A DNA stretch of 64,000 nucleotides from Leucobacter viscericola (lineage in GTDB: Bacteria > Actinomycetota > Actinomycetes > Actinomycetales > Microbacteriaceae), in NCBI RefSeq assembly GCF_011299575.1, contig NZ_CP049863.1, positions 620,001 to 684,000 on the forward strand. The letters are read 5' to 3'. Below the pieces are notes generated by a model. The model worked only from the letters and a program-made list of their open reading frames with translations, had not been told where the DNA came from and made no database searches. Below are positions 25,066-34,220 of this stretch, one piece after another (position 1 is the stretch's first letter; every line of letters starts with the position of its first letter). A program made the translations under genes and the position numbers.

Positions 25066-26514
25066 CGTTCCGAGAGCTGTCTCGAACTCCGCACTGTCGG
25101 GGCCGCCCATACCGATAACGAGACCGGAAACCCCACTTCCCGAGCTGTCGCGGCGGTGCCAGTAGTTTCCGAGCGCTTCAACACCAAGTCCTGCTGCGTT
25201 CGCACGAGCGATAACAGCTGCCTCCCGCTCGCGTTTTGCCTCGGAATCGGCACCGGTGAACTCCAGCACGGCGTGCAACCCGCCGTCCATCGGCCGCACT
25301 CGCACGCCGGGTAGCCCCGCGAGCTGATCGGACACCGCATCTCGCCGCTCAGCGTAGCGACGCAGCATACGCGCGGTGTGGCGCCGCAGCTCACCACTCG
25401 CCAGATACTGTGCCAGCGCTTCCTGCACGACCGTTGACACAGGACCGCCCAGTTCGAAACGAATCGGTTCGATGAGCGCGCGCAGACCAGCCGGGGCCAA
25501 CAGGTATCCGGCGGAGAGCCCGGGTGCGATGGTGCGCGAGAACGTTCCCAGCAGCACAACAACACCCTCGTCAGCCGCGTCGAGAGCGGCGAGGGTTGGC
25601 AGCGGGCTTCCCGAGTAGCGCAGCTCAGAGTCGAAGTCGTCTTCCACAACCACAACCCCGGTGCGCGTCGCCCACGCCAAGAGTTCACGGCGGCGGGTCA
25701 GCGGCAGTGAACCGCCAAGCGGATACTGGTGACTCGGCGTCACAATAACCACGTCGAGCACACCCTCGGGCAGCCTGCTGGTTTCGAGACCCTCGGAGTC
25801 CGTGGGGAGTGCAACCACGCTGGCACCGTACCGTGCGGCCACACCGCGCAGCGAAGGCAGGCCCGGATCCTCAACCCCAACGACGAGTCCGTGCCCGCGG
25901 GTCGTGCCCAGCGCCGTGAGCAGTAGCCCAAGCCCGTCGCGAGTTCCCGCGGTCACAAGTACGTCCTGCACCGAGCGGGCCGTGCCGCGCATGCGCCGGA
26001 GGTGGTCCGCGATTTCTTCACGGAGTCTCGGATCGCCGAGTTCGGGGGCCTCAAGGTGCGCGCGGCCAGCTGCTGCCCGCCACGCGGCGCGCCACGCAGG
26101 GCTGTCTACGGCGTCGGTAATCGGTTTGCCGGGAGCGAGCGGGCCGGGGGTCTCCCGTTTGCCCAGTGCGCGTGCACCCGTGTCGCTCGCGCCGCGGTCG
26201 GTGTGGGGTGTCCGCGCCTGCACTGCTTGAACAGCCTCAAGCGCGGGATTCACGCGGGTCCCCTGCCCGTGTGTGGCCGTGAGATACCCCTCAGCAATCA
26301 GCTGCTCATACGCCGTGACCACAACCCCGCGTGCGACCCCGAGCCTGCGCGCAAAGTCGCGAGTTGCTGGCACCCCCTCACCCGGGCGAAGCGTCGCGGC
26401 ATCAATGGCTTCACGCAGCGCTGCCGCCAGCTGGACCGGCAGCGGTGCATCCGCGGCGCGATCCAGGTGAACGGGGATCGCGTCTGCCCCGCCGTGTGGG
26501 CGCGGCTGCCTCAC
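25039..26514 (-). CDS. MocR/PdxR-type regulator with PLP-enzyme domain (Lys replaced)
   Basis: 491 residues: a GntR winged helix (about 15-85: PATRDFARRLGVARGVVVTAYEQL) joined to a fold-type I aminotransferase domain. Members usually bind PLP through a Lys in a GTFSKTLAP-type motif. Here the motif reads GTFSRTIAPG, codon CGC, so the Schiff-base Lys is Arg; the DNA around it is clean. GTG 26514 overlaps the methyltransferase stop (GTGA), so the two are cotranscribed. No pdxST genes are adjacent, so a PdxR role is unsupported. Confidence 0.87.
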   Translation of the reverse strand: MRQPRPHGGADAIPVHLDRAADAPLPVQLAAALREAIDAATLRPGEGVPATRDFARRLGVARGVVVTAYEQLIAEGYLTATHGQGTRVNPALEAVQAVQARTPHTDRGASDTGARALGKRETPGPLAPGKPITDAVDSPAWRAAWRAAAGRAHLEAPELGDPRLREEIADHLRRMRGTARSVQDVLVTAGTRDGLGLLLTALGTTRGHGLVVGVEDPGLPSLRGVAARYGASVVALPTDSEGLETSRLPEGVLDVVIVTPSHQYPLGGSLPLTRRRELLAWATRTGVVVVEDDFDSELRYSGSPLPTLAALDAADEGVVVLLGTFSRTIAPGLSAGYLLAPAGLRALIEPIRFELGGPVSTVVQEALAQYLASGELRRHTARMLRRYAERRDAVSDQLAGLPGVRVRPMDGGLHAVLEFTGADSEAKREREAAVIARANAAGLGVEALGNYWHRRDSSGSGVSGLVIGMGGPDSAEFETALGTLKQILIQS

Positions 26515-27368
26515 CGGTACTCCACGGGGTGCTTCGCGAGGCGCTTACGCATCACCTCGTGGGCCTCGGGGTTTTCATCGATCAGCACAAAACGCCTGTT
26601 GAGTTCCACCCCCACGGCCCCGGTGGTGCCGCTGCCCGCAAACGCATCGAGCACCCAGTCTCCAGGTCGCGATGACGCCTGCACGATCCTGCGCAGCACT
26701 CCAACTGGTTTCTGAGTCGGATAGCCCGTGCGTTCTTTGCCCGTCGGCGACACGATGGTGTGCCACCATGTGTCCGTTGGCAGTTTGCCCCGCGCAGCCT
26801 TTTCGGCCGTCACGAGGCCGGGGGCCATGTAGGGCTCGCGATCCACTGCTTCCGCATCGAAGAACTGTCGAGCGGGATTCTTCGCGTACACCAAAATATT
26901 GTCGTGCTTCGTTGGCCATCGCTTTTTCGTGCGCGACCCGAAGTCGTAGGCCCAGATGATCTCGTTGACAAAGCAGTCGGGCCCGAAGAGTGCATCAAGC
27001 AGCACCTTGGCGTAGTGCACCTCGCGGTAGTCAAGGTGCAGGTAGAGGGTGCCGTCATCGGCAAGTAATCGCCAGGCTTCTTCGAGGCGCGGCTCTAGGA
27101 AATCCCAGTAGTCCCCGAACCGGTCATCGTAGGCGAGCGTCTTTTCGCGCGTGATGGCGTAGCCCTGGCCGCGGAAGCCCAGCCGCCCTCCCTCTCCCGG
27201 TTTGGTGGGAATCCCACGCACACGCTCCGTCTGCTGAGAGCGTCCGGTGTTGAACGGCGGGTCGAGGTAGACAAGCGTGAAGGCGCCGTCGGGCAGGCCC
27301 CGCAGGATCGGCAGGTTGTCTCCCAGGTACACGAGATCTGGGCCGGCCGGTTCCCATCGCTCACTCAT
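26511..27368 (-). CDS. Solitary DNA methyltransferase (N6-A/N4-C, DPPF type)
   Basis: 285 residues from ATG 27368. Catalytic motif IV DPPFNTG at 36-42 precedes the AdoMet motif I FAGSGTTG near 243-250, the order of beta-class amino-methyltransferases. Motifs GYPTQKPVGVLRRIV and FVLIDENPEA complete the fold. No restriction endonuclease or specificity gene is next to it, so it looks like an orphan modifier of adenine or cytosine. Unusually, it is translationally coupled to the MocR gene downstream. Confidence 0.88.
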   Translation of the reverse strand: MSERWEPAGPDLVYLGDNLPILRGLPDGAFTLVYLDPPFNTGRSQQTERVRGIPTKPGEGGRLGFRGQGYAITREKTLAYDDRFGDYWDFLEPRLEEAWRLLADDGTLYLHLDYREVHYAKVLLDALFGPDCFVNEIIWAYDFGSRTKKRWPTKHDNILVYAKNPARQFFDAEAVDREPYMAPGLVTAEKAARGKLPTDTWWHTIVSPTGKERTGYPTQKPVGVLRRIVQASSRPGDWVLDAFAGSGTTGAVGVELNRRFVLIDENPEAHEVMRKRLAKHPVEYR

Positions 27369-27496
27369 CCGACCAGCGTAGCGCTCGCTGCTGCGCAGCG
27401 CGGATCGGCGGCGAGATTGCACGTGTTCTGCGCTTTGTCGGTGGTTGCGGCTAGCGTGTAAAACGAGACACTAACCGCACTATTGAAAGGCTTCAC

Positions 27497-27853
27497 ATGA
27501 TTTCGCTGGGCATGATCACTCTCGACACTGAGTCTCCCCGCACGCTCGCGGCCTGGTGGGCAGAGCGCTTAGGCGGAGAAATTGTCATGGACGCTGATGG
27601 CTGGTTCTGCGTCGTGAATACGCCGAATATTCCCGTTGCGCTGGGCTTTCAGAAGGTCGAAGAACCGACTCCCGGCAAGAACCGGCTGCACCTCGACCTC
27701 AATCGAAGCGCCGACTCGAACCGCGAAGAGCTGGTTTCCGAGTGGGTCGCGGCCGGGGCAACGCACCTGGGCCAGCGCGGCGAGGCAGGTTTCTCCTGGG
27801 ACACCTTCACAGACCCCGGCGGCAACGAGTTCTGCATCGGAGATCCGCACTAG
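27497..27853 (+). CDS. VOC-family (glyoxalase/dioxygenase-fold) protein
   Basis: 118 residues with two paired beta-alpha-beta-beta-beta modules, typical endings ARTLAAWWAERLGG and TFTDPGGNEFCIGDPH. AAAGG precedes the ATG. Short VOC proteins like this may be metal enzymes or binding proteins; metal residues cannot be assigned with confidence. Confidence 0.85.
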   Translation: MISLGMITLDTESPRTLAAWWAERLGGEIVMDADGWFCVVNTPNIPVALGFQKVEEPTPGKNRLHLDLNRSADSNREELVSEWVAAGATHLGQRGEAGFSWDTFTDPGGNEFCIGDPH

Positions 27854-27885
27854 GCGGGGGCGCACCCGCGCGGGCGCTTCATTGT

Positions 27886-28959
27886 TTACGGCGCGAGCCC
27901 GAGCTTGCCCTCGTCGGGATGGTGCGGGGCGAGGATCGCCGCGACTTCGGCGGGGTCGAGGTCCTCGATGCGGGAGGGCTGCCACTTCGGTGAGCGATCC
28001 TTGTCGATGACCTGGGCCCGCACCCCCTCGGCAAAGTCGGGGCACTGCCCGATGCGTACAACCACTCGCAGGTCGTCTTCCAGCACCTCCGCGAGGTCCA
28101 GACCGAGAGCGCGCGTGCGCGCGACTTGGGCGAGGGTCACCACCACGGAGGTCGGGCACATGCCGCGCACAGTTTCGAGCAGCTGCGTCGCCTCGGCCCC
28201 GCCGTCGGCTTCAAGCACCCGGAGCAAACGGATCGTGGCGTCAAGGGCCGCCTCGGCGCTCGCTTCCGCACCCTCGAGCGCACCCTCTGCGATCGGATCC
28301 CACCACCCACGTGCAGCCAACAGCCCACTCTCGGGTGCGGTCTCGGCAACCTCCGCGATCGCCGCCGCGGGATCCACTCCCTCGCTCAGGGCCACGCGAA
28401 GCGCCTCAAGCTTGTTTGACGGCACAAAGTGGTCTGCAAACCCGAGCGCGATCGCGTCACCAGCGGTCAGCTCGCCCGCGGTAATCGCCAGCAGCTCACC
28501 AAGACGCCCCGGGGCGTGAGCCAGCAGAAGGTGTCCGCCAACGTCGGGCACGATCCCGATTCGAACCTCGGGCAGCGCGAGTCGACTGCGCTCGGTCACT
28601 ATCCGGTGGGCCGCGTGCCCTCCCAGGCCGATGCCACCGCCCATCGCGATGCCGTCCATGATGGCAACAACGGGCACCGCGGACTGCGCAATCGCGTAGT
28701 CGAGACGGTACTCGGTCGAAAGGATCTTGAAGGAGTCCCCCGACACAATCTCTTTCACGTCGCCGCCACCACAAAAGCCGCGCTCTCCCGCGCCATCGAG
28801 CAGAATCGCGGTGGCATCCCCCACCGCTTCAGGAGCCACAGCAACGGTCAGCGCCTCGAACATCTCCAGGTTCAGTGCGTTGATCGCGCGCGGCCGGTTC
28901 AGAGTGATGTGGCTGATAGCGCCCTCGCGGCGAACCAGCACCAGTGCGTCAGTGCTCAT
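27886..28959 (-). CDS. 3-hydroxyisobutyryl-CoA hydrolase-like enzyme
   Basis: 357 residues of the crotonase superfamily. The oxyanion-hole motifs are FCGGGDVKE and MGGGIGLGGHAA; the PEVRIGIVPDVGGHLLL region and a ~100-residue C-terminal extension match 3-hydroxyisobutyryl-CoA hydrolase (valine catabolism) more than enoyl-CoA hydratase. No other valine-pathway genes are nearby. The MFS gene upstream is 15 bases away. Confidence 0.87.
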   Translation of the reverse strand: MSTDALVLVRREGAISHITLNRPRAINALNLEMFEALTVAVAPEAVGDATAILLDGAGERGFCGGGDVKEIVSGDSFKILSTEYRLDYAIAQSAVPVVAIMDGIAMGGGIGLGGHAAHRIVTERSRLALPEVRIGIVPDVGGHLLLAHAPGRLGELLAITAGELTAGDAIALGFADHFVPSNKLEALRVALSEGVDPAAAIAEVAETAPESGLLAARGWWDPIAEGALEGAEASAEAALDATIRLLRVLEADGGAEATQLLETVRGMCPTSVVVTLAQVARTRALGLDLAEVLEDDLRVVVRIGQCPDFAEGVRAQVIDKDRSPKWQPSRIEDLDPAEVAAILAPHHPDEGKLGLAP

Positions 28960-28974
28960 AGCAGCACCGTAGCA

Positions 28975-30312
28975 TCACGGCGTTGGGTGTAGCGCGTCGT
29001 ACCGCTGAAAACCGCGGGCAAAACGCAGCATCATGAGCATGATCGCAACGATCAACACGCCCCCAATGAGCGCCGGTGCCCAGAGCGCGATCGTTGTCGC
29101 GAGCACACCGGCGAGCAGGTCACCCACGCGTGGCCCACCCGCCACGACCACGTAGAACAGCCCCTGCATTCTGCCGCGCACGTCGTCGGGCGCCGCGGCC
29201 TGCAAGATGGTCGTGCGGAACACTGCGCTCACGTTGTCGGCGGCGCCCGTTCCCGCAAGCGCCAGGCCCGCGAGCACGATCGCTGGCATGATCACCCCGT
29301 CTGGCGGGTGGCCGCCCGACACCAGCATGGTCGTGAGAAGCACTGCACCAAACAGCGCGGTGAATACCCCAAACGCAGCAATCGAGAGCGTTACGGCCCG
29401 CCCTTGCCTGCGTACCTGGCCGAGCGGTCCAGAAACGATGCCGGAGAGCAGTGCGCCCGCAGCAAATGAAGCGGTGAGTGCACCAACCGTTACCGGGCCG
29501 CCACCAAGCACCAGCGCTCCCGCAGCAGGAAACACCACACGTGGATTACCAAAGATCATGGCGACAAGATCAAAAATGAACGTCGCACGCACGTTTGGTG
29601 CGGTTCGCAAAAATCGCATGCTCTCGACAACGGAGGAAAAACCGGGGCTAGCCCGAGTTCCTTCCGGTCGCATCGGGGGCAGGCTCAGAATGCCGATAAA
29701 TGCCGCTGAGAAGAGTACAACATCAAGCAGATACGTCCACGGCACACCAACCGAAGCAACCATCACGCCCGCGACCGCGGGGCCTACGGTGATGGCGAGC
29801 CCCATTGTGATTCCGCTGAGCGCCGCCGCAGCCGGCAGCAACTGGGTCGGCAGCAGACGGGGCAGGATCGCACCGCGCGTCGCCCCCAAAATCGTCGCTG
29901 AGGCCGCATTCACTGCGGCGAGCGCGTAGTACGGCCAGATTGCGGTCACGTCGAGAAAGGCGATGACGGTCATGGTGCCAATGCTGAGCCAGGCACAACT
30001 CGCCGTGGCTAGCGCAACCTTACGACGGTCAAACGTGTCGGCGAGGGCGCCGCCGACGAAGCCCGCAAGAATCATGGGCCCCAGCGCCCACAGCGCGACA
30101 AACGACACCGCAAGCGTCGACTGGGTGAGCTCGTATACGTGCAGTCCCACGGCAACGATGGTGACTTGCGCACCAATCTGCGCGATGGAGGTTCCGGTCC
30201 AGAGCTTTGCAAACGCGGGGCTGCTTCGTAGCGGCGCTACATCAACAAGCAGCGCTCTGAGTCCGCGCTTTTTCTCTCGCTGGTGTTCTTCACGCGCCTC
30301 ATCACTCTCCAC
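28975..30312 (-). CDS. MFS transporter (EntS/12-TM type)
   Basis: 445 residues with 12 hydrophobic spans after a charged ~25-residue N-terminus. The loop ADTFDRRKVALATA is the MFS motif-A region, and the arrangement (WTGTSIAQIGAQVTIVAVGLHVYELT) resembles EntS/macrolide-efflux-like exporters. Probably an efflux protein; substrate unknown. Confidence 0.86.
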   Translation of the reverse strand: MESDEAREEHQREKKRGLRALLVDVAPLRSSPAFAKLWTGTSIAQIGAQVTIVAVGLHVYELTQSTLAVSFVALWALGPMILAGFVGGALADTFDRRKVALATASCAWLSIGTMTVIAFLDVTAIWPYYALAAVNAASATILGATRGAILPRLLPTQLLPAAAALSGITMGLAITVGPAVAGVMVASVGVPWTYLLDVVLFSAAFIGILSLPPMRPEGTRASPGFSSVVESMRFLRTAPNVRATFIFDLVAMIFGNPRVVFPAAGALVLGGGPVTVGALTASFAAGALLSGIVSGPLGQVRRQGRAVTLSIAAFGVFTALFGAVLLTTMLVSGGHPPDGVIMPAIVLAGLALAGTGAADNVSAVFRTTILQAAAPDDVRGRMQGLFYVVVAGGPRVGDLLAGVLATTIALWAPALIGGVLIVAIMLMMLRFARGFQRYDALHPTP

Positions 30313-30471
30313 CGCGCCAGACTATAGGGTCGCTGTATGTCGCAGTTCACCACACTCGAACGCACACCTGTCAGCCGGCACTGGCAATCCTGCCGGTCAG
30401 CAACTCGGCATTTCGACCGGCTGAAGCGCGAGTACCGGCTGATATGCGACCTTTTCTAATAGGCTCAGTGC

Positions 30472-31311
30472 GTGTTTGATGAAAGATATGACCGCGACGT
30501 TCTCGCCGACATGAAACCCCGGCGCGGCCCGGTGCAGCGCGCCGAGGTTGTGCTCGCGAAGGGGCTCGTTGTTGAGCACAGCGAGACCGAGTGGTGCGGC
30601 GCGGTCGTGGGGGCCCGTGAGGGGCTCGTGCAGCTTGAGGACTTCTCGGGCAAGGTCCGCGCCTTTTCACTCAGCGACGGCTTCCTCATTGACGGCAAGC
30701 CAGTCACCCTTGTCATGCCAAAACGCAAGCCCGCAGGGCCGCAGCGCACGGCTTCAGGCTCGTTCGCCGCCCCGCAACAGCGCGCCCGCGTGGCAATGCC
30801 GAGCCGCATCTTCGTTGAGGGTAAGCACGATGCCGAGCTCGTGGAACAGGTGTGGGGCGACGACCTCCGAGTTGAGGGTGTGGTCGTTGAGCTGTTGCAG
30901 GGTGCCGACAATCTGGCCGAGGTGCTCGCCGAGTTTGGTCCGGGGCCCAAACGGCGCGCGGGGATCCTGCTCGACCACCTCGTTACCGGCAGCAAAGAAA
31001 CGAGGATCGCGGATGCCATCGCCCGCGGCCCGCACGGCGCGAACGTGCTCATCGTCGGCCACCCGTTCGTGGATATTTGGCAAGCAGTTAAGCCCGAGCG
31101 TGTTGGCCTCAAGCAGTGGCCTACGATCCCGCGCAACATCGAGTGGAAGCGCGGCATTTGCCACGCACTCGGCTGGCCGGGCGAAGAACCGGCTGACATC
31201 GCTGACGCCTGGGCGAGGATCCGCGGCCGCGTTCGCAACTTCCGTGACCTTGAGCCCGAGCTGGTCGGTCGGGTCGAACACCTCATCGATTTTGTCACGC
31301 TCTCACCCTGA
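30472..31311 (+). CDS. DUF3097-family protein
   Basis: 279 residues from GTG 30472, matching the actinobacterial DUF3097 family in opening (YDRDVLADMKPRRGPVQRA), length and the Toprim-like core: IFVEGKHDAELVEQVWG gives the acidic pair and GILLDHLVTGSKET and VGHPFVDIWQ follow. A metal-binding, nucleic-acid-related role is suggested by the Toprim resemblance but is not established. First of a rightward gene run. Confidence 0.88.
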   Translation: MFDERYDRDVLADMKPRRGPVQRAEVVLAKGLVVEHSETEWCGAVVGAREGLVQLEDFSGKVRAFSLSDGFLIDGKPVTLVMPKRKPAGPQRTASGSFAAPQQRARVAMPSRIFVEGKHDAELVEQVWGDDLRVEGVVVELLQGADNLAEVLAEFGPGPKRRAGILLDHLVTGSKETRIADAIARGPHGANVLIVGHPFVDIWQAVKPERVGLKQWPTIPRNIEWKRGICHALGWPGEEPADIADAWARIRGRVRNFRDLEPELVGRVEHLIDFVTLSP

Positions 31312-31372
31312 TCCCGACCCCGGCGAGTAGCATTGGGAGCAGTGGGTAACTCTCGAAAGCGAGGAGTCGCGA

Positions 31373-32215
31373 GTGTCAAAGCCAGTCTTCCTTCTCATGC
31401 CTGAGTGGCAGGGATCAGCATCCTCACGAGCCATGCAGTTGGCCGAGGGGGCCTCGATACTGCGGGAAGATCTTCCGCGTTCCGTGTTGCACGAGGTGTC
31501 AGTACCGCTTGAGGCGGGTGATGCACTCGGCACTCCCGTGGCGAGGCTGAGCAGTGTTCTGCAGGCTCACGAGGCCGCACAGAAAACACTCGCCACTGCC
31601 GACGGCATCCCGATCATTGTTGGCGGCGACTGCGCCACTTCCCTGCCGGGTTTGGAAGCCGCCGTTCAGAAACACGGTGATGGTCTTGCCGTGTTGTGGT
31701 TCGACGCCCATCCAGATCTACAGCACCCCAGCACTTCTCCGTCGGGTGCGGCCTCCGGCATGACACTGCGTCACGCCCTCGGTGGCGGATCGCCCGAGCT
31801 CGCCTCGGCCCATCCGATCTTGGCCAGCAACCTCACTCTTGTCGGCACGCGCGCGGTCGATCCGGAGGAACAGTCAGAAATCGAGCAGTTGAAGATCTCC
31901 GTGCTGCCTGCCAGCGAGTCGGATCTGGCTGATGCAATTACAACCCGACTCAGCGAACTCGACGCGAGCCACGTGTACATTCATCTTGATCTCGACGTGC
32001 TTGACCCGGCCGAGTTCATGGCGGTGCACGAGCCCGTTCCCTTTGGGCTGGGTGTGAGCCAGGTCACGGCTGCGATCCGAGCGGCCGTAGCGGCACTGCC
32101 GCTTGCTGGTGCATCAATCTGCGAGTTCGCTCCCGCCGACGCCAGCATGGCGGCCGAAGAACAGCCAACCGTACTGCGGCTGCTCGCCGCGCTCACCTCC
32201 GGGAGCAAAGAGTGA
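31373..32215 (+). CDS. Arginase-family (ureohydrolase) protein
   Basis: 280 residues from GTG 31373. Dimanganese motifs: GGDCAT near 84, WFDAHPD near 109 and HLDLDVLDP near 206. The first metal ligand of arginases (His in GGDHS) is Cys here, a change seen in several bacterial arginase-like proteins, so the true substrate may not be arginine. It overlaps the next gene by four bases (GTGA). Confidence 0.87.
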   Translation: MSKPVFLLMPEWQGSASSRAMQLAEGASILREDLPRSVLHEVSVPLEAGDALGTPVARLSSVLQAHEAAQKTLATADGIPIIVGGDCATSLPGLEAAVQKHGDGLAVLWFDAHPDLQHPSTSPSGAASGMTLRHALGGGSPELASAHPILASNLTLVGTRAVDPEEQSEIEQLKISVLPASESDLADAITTRLSELDASHVYIHLDLDVLDPAEFMAVHEPVPFGLGVSQVTAAIRAAVAALPLAGASICEFAPADASMAAEEQPTVLRLLAALTSGSKE

Positions 32216-32562
32216 AGGCCTGGCCGTTCGCACGACTTGGGTACCTGTATGCGACCGCCGTCGCACTCGTGTGGGGCACTATGCTGAGCACCGGCAAAAT
32301 CGAGCGGCACGAGGGACTCTGGGTATTTCGAGGGATGCCGCGCTGGGCGTTTCGCCGCGGCGGCAGCTGCGTCGGATCCTGCTATTTCACCGACCAGAAT
32401 GCATCTCCCGCGGTTCTTCGCCACGAACTTGTGCACCGCGCGCAGTGGCAGCGGTACGGCCTCGCGCTGCCGCTCCTCTACGCGATCGCCGGTCAGGATC
32501 CGCTGAAAAACCGCTTTGAAATTGAGGCGGGACTCTCAGACGGTGGTTACCTGGGGCACTAG
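32212..32562 (+). CDS. Small HExxH-motif protein, unknown
   Basis: 116 residues from GTG 32212. An N-terminal hydrophobic stretch (LGYLYATAVALVWGTML) suggests a membrane anchor. The centre holds RHELVHRAQWQRYG, an HExxH zinc-metallopeptidase-like motif, after SCVGSCYFTDQN with two cysteines. The C-terminus NRFEIEAGL contains a Glu that could be a third ligand. Too short for a standard protease, but the motif spacing suits a minimal gluzincin. Coupled to the arginase-like gene. Confidence 0.75.
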   Translation: MKAWPFARLGYLYATAVALVWGTMLSTGKIERHEGLWVFRGMPRWAFRRGGSCVGSCYFTDQNASPAVLRHELVHRAQWQRYGLALPLLYAIAGQDPLKNRFEIEAGLSDGGYLGH

Positions 32563-32571
32563 AGTCAAACC

Positions 32572-33276
32572 GTGAACGACTTCATCTCGTGGGTGCTTGA
32601 GACGGTGCAAAACGTCGACCCAACGCTGCGGGTTGTTATCGCGGGTATCGCGATCATGCTTGAAACCAGCGTGTTGATCGGTCTCATTGTGCCGGGAGAC
32701 ACCGTCGTGATGGTCGCGGGCACAGCGGTCACCTCTGTGCAGGAGGGTGTGCTTCTCGGGCTTGTGCTAGTGGTCGGGGCCCTTATCGGGGAGAGCGTTG
32801 GATTCTGGTTGGGGCGCTGGGCCGGGCCGAAGATTCGGCACTCGCGCCTCGGCAGCAAACTGGGCGAGCACAACTGGATCAGGGCAGAGGCGTACCTGCG
32901 TCGACGCGGTGGCCCCGCGATCTTCCTGTCGCGGTTCCTGCCCGTGCTGCACTCGCTCGTGCCGCTGACCGTTGGCATGAGCGGTTTCTCATACCGTCGT
33001 TTTCTGGCGTGGACGGCCCCCGCGTGCGCGCTGTGGTCAGCGCTCTATGTCACGGCGACAGCCTCGGCAGCGAACTACTACCGCGATCTTTCCAAAGAGC
33101 TGCACTACGCCGGCTACATCTTTGTTGGGATCATCGTGCTGTTTCTGGTGCTCGTGTTTCTGGCGAAGCAGCTGATTCACCGTCGCGAGGCCAAACACCT
33201 CAGGCCCCTGACTGACTCCCCCGAAGTCACCTCCACCGATGCGACCAACGCCGAGGCAACCGCAGAGAGCAAGTAG
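32572..33276 (+). CDS. DedA-family membrane protein
   Basis: 234 residues, GTG start. DedA hallmarks: LIVPGDTVVMVAG near the first re-entrant region, GALIGESVGFWLGRWAG, the R-rich SRFLPVLHSLVPLTVGMSGFSYRRFL segment and several spans. DedA proteins are lipid transporters/flippases acting on undecaprenyl phosphate or phospholipids and needing the membrane potential. The last ~40 residues are polar and cytoplasmic. Confidence 0.9.
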   Translation: MNDFISWVLETVQNVDPTLRVVIAGIAIMLETSVLIGLIVPGDTVVMVAGTAVTSVQEGVLLGLVLVVGALIGESVGFWLGRWAGPKIRHSRLGSKLGEHNWIRAEAYLRRRGGPAIFLSRFLPVLHSLVPLTVGMSGFSYRRFLAWTAPACALWSALYVTATASAANYYRDLSKELHYAGYIFVGIIVLFLVLVFLAKQLIHRREAKHLRPLTDSPEVTSTDATNAEATAESK

Positions 33277-33285
33277 GCTGAACGG

Positions 33286-34209
33286 GTGAGCAACGAGGCA
33301 ACGGATTCAGCAACCACAGCGGAGTTTCGCTTTCTTGAGGGTGATGCGGCCCGAGTGGGGCGCACGGCTCCGCTTCCCGCGGTCGAGCGTGTCTGGACGA
33401 GCGTTGGTGATGGTCGTCGCGTTAGCGCGCTTCGCTTCGCCCCTCAGAATCCCCCGCAGCTTGTCACGCTGCACGGCGTGGGGCTGAACGCCCACAGCTT
33501 CGATCCGATGCTGCTCGCGCTCGACGTGCCCGCGCTCTCCATCGATCTCCCCGGCCACGGCCGCAGTGACTGGCGCGAGGACGCAGACTACCGACCCGAT
33601 CATCTTGCCGTCGATGTGGTCACGACACTCGAAGCCCTCTGCTCACAACCCGTCACGCTGCTGGGTCACTCCCTCGGCGGTCTCACCGCATCACTCGTGG
33701 CTGCCGCGCGCCCAGAGCTGGTGTCGCAGCTCATCGTCGTCGACATCACCCCAGGCATCTCCCCCAGCCGTGATGCGGGCAGCGTCACCGAGTTCATCAC
33801 CGGGCAGCGCGACTACGGCAGTGTCGAAGAGATCGTTGATCGGGCTATTCAGTTTGGCATCGGATCGGATCGCGCAGCTCTCACTCGCGGTGTGAGCCTC
33901 AACACACGACAGCGCGCCGATGGTCGCCTCGAGTGGACGCACCACTTCGCACATCTGGAAGGGCCTCTTCCCGCCGGGGCCGCGGACGATCCTCAGCCCT
34001 ACGCACCCATCTGGGCCTCGCTGCAGTCGCTAGATGTTCCGGTCACCCTGGTGCAGGCGAGTGCTGGCGTCGTGTCAGAGGAGCTTGCAGCGGAATGGCA
34101 GGATCAGCTCCCCGACAGCTCGATCATCACAATCGACGGCCCTCACAACCTGCACGAGGCTACACCCCGAGAACTCGCGGACGTCGTGCGCCGCACCCTC
34201 ACCCCCTGA
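33286..34209 (+). CDS. Alpha/beta hydrolase
   Basis: 307 residues, GTG start nine bases after the DedA stop. Nucleophile elbow GHSLGG (near 126), oxyanion region LHGVGLNAHSF, and the late DGPHNLHEATP supplying the catalytic His; the acid is likely the Asp before VTLVQASAG. Substrate unknown. Confidence 0.88.
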   Translation: MSNEATDSATTAEFRFLEGDAARVGRTAPLPAVERVWTSVGDGRRVSALRFAPQNPPQLVTLHGVGLNAHSFDPMLLALDVPALSIDLPGHGRSDWREDADYRPDHLAVDVVTTLEALCSQPVTLLGHSLGGLTASLVAAARPELVSQLIVVDITPGISPSRDAGSVTEFITGQRDYGSVEEIVDRAIQFGIGSDRAALTRGVSLNTRQRADGRLEWTHHFAHLEGPLPAGAADDPQPYAPIWASLQSLDVPVTLVQASAGVVSEELAAEWQDQLPDSSIITIDGPHNLHEATPRELADVVRRTLTP

Positions 34210-34220
34210 AGGAGACCGCA

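Noticed and set aside
26511..27368. Restriction-modification system
   Set aside because: Neighbours are a MocR regulator and a VOC protein; no endonuclease gene is adjacent.
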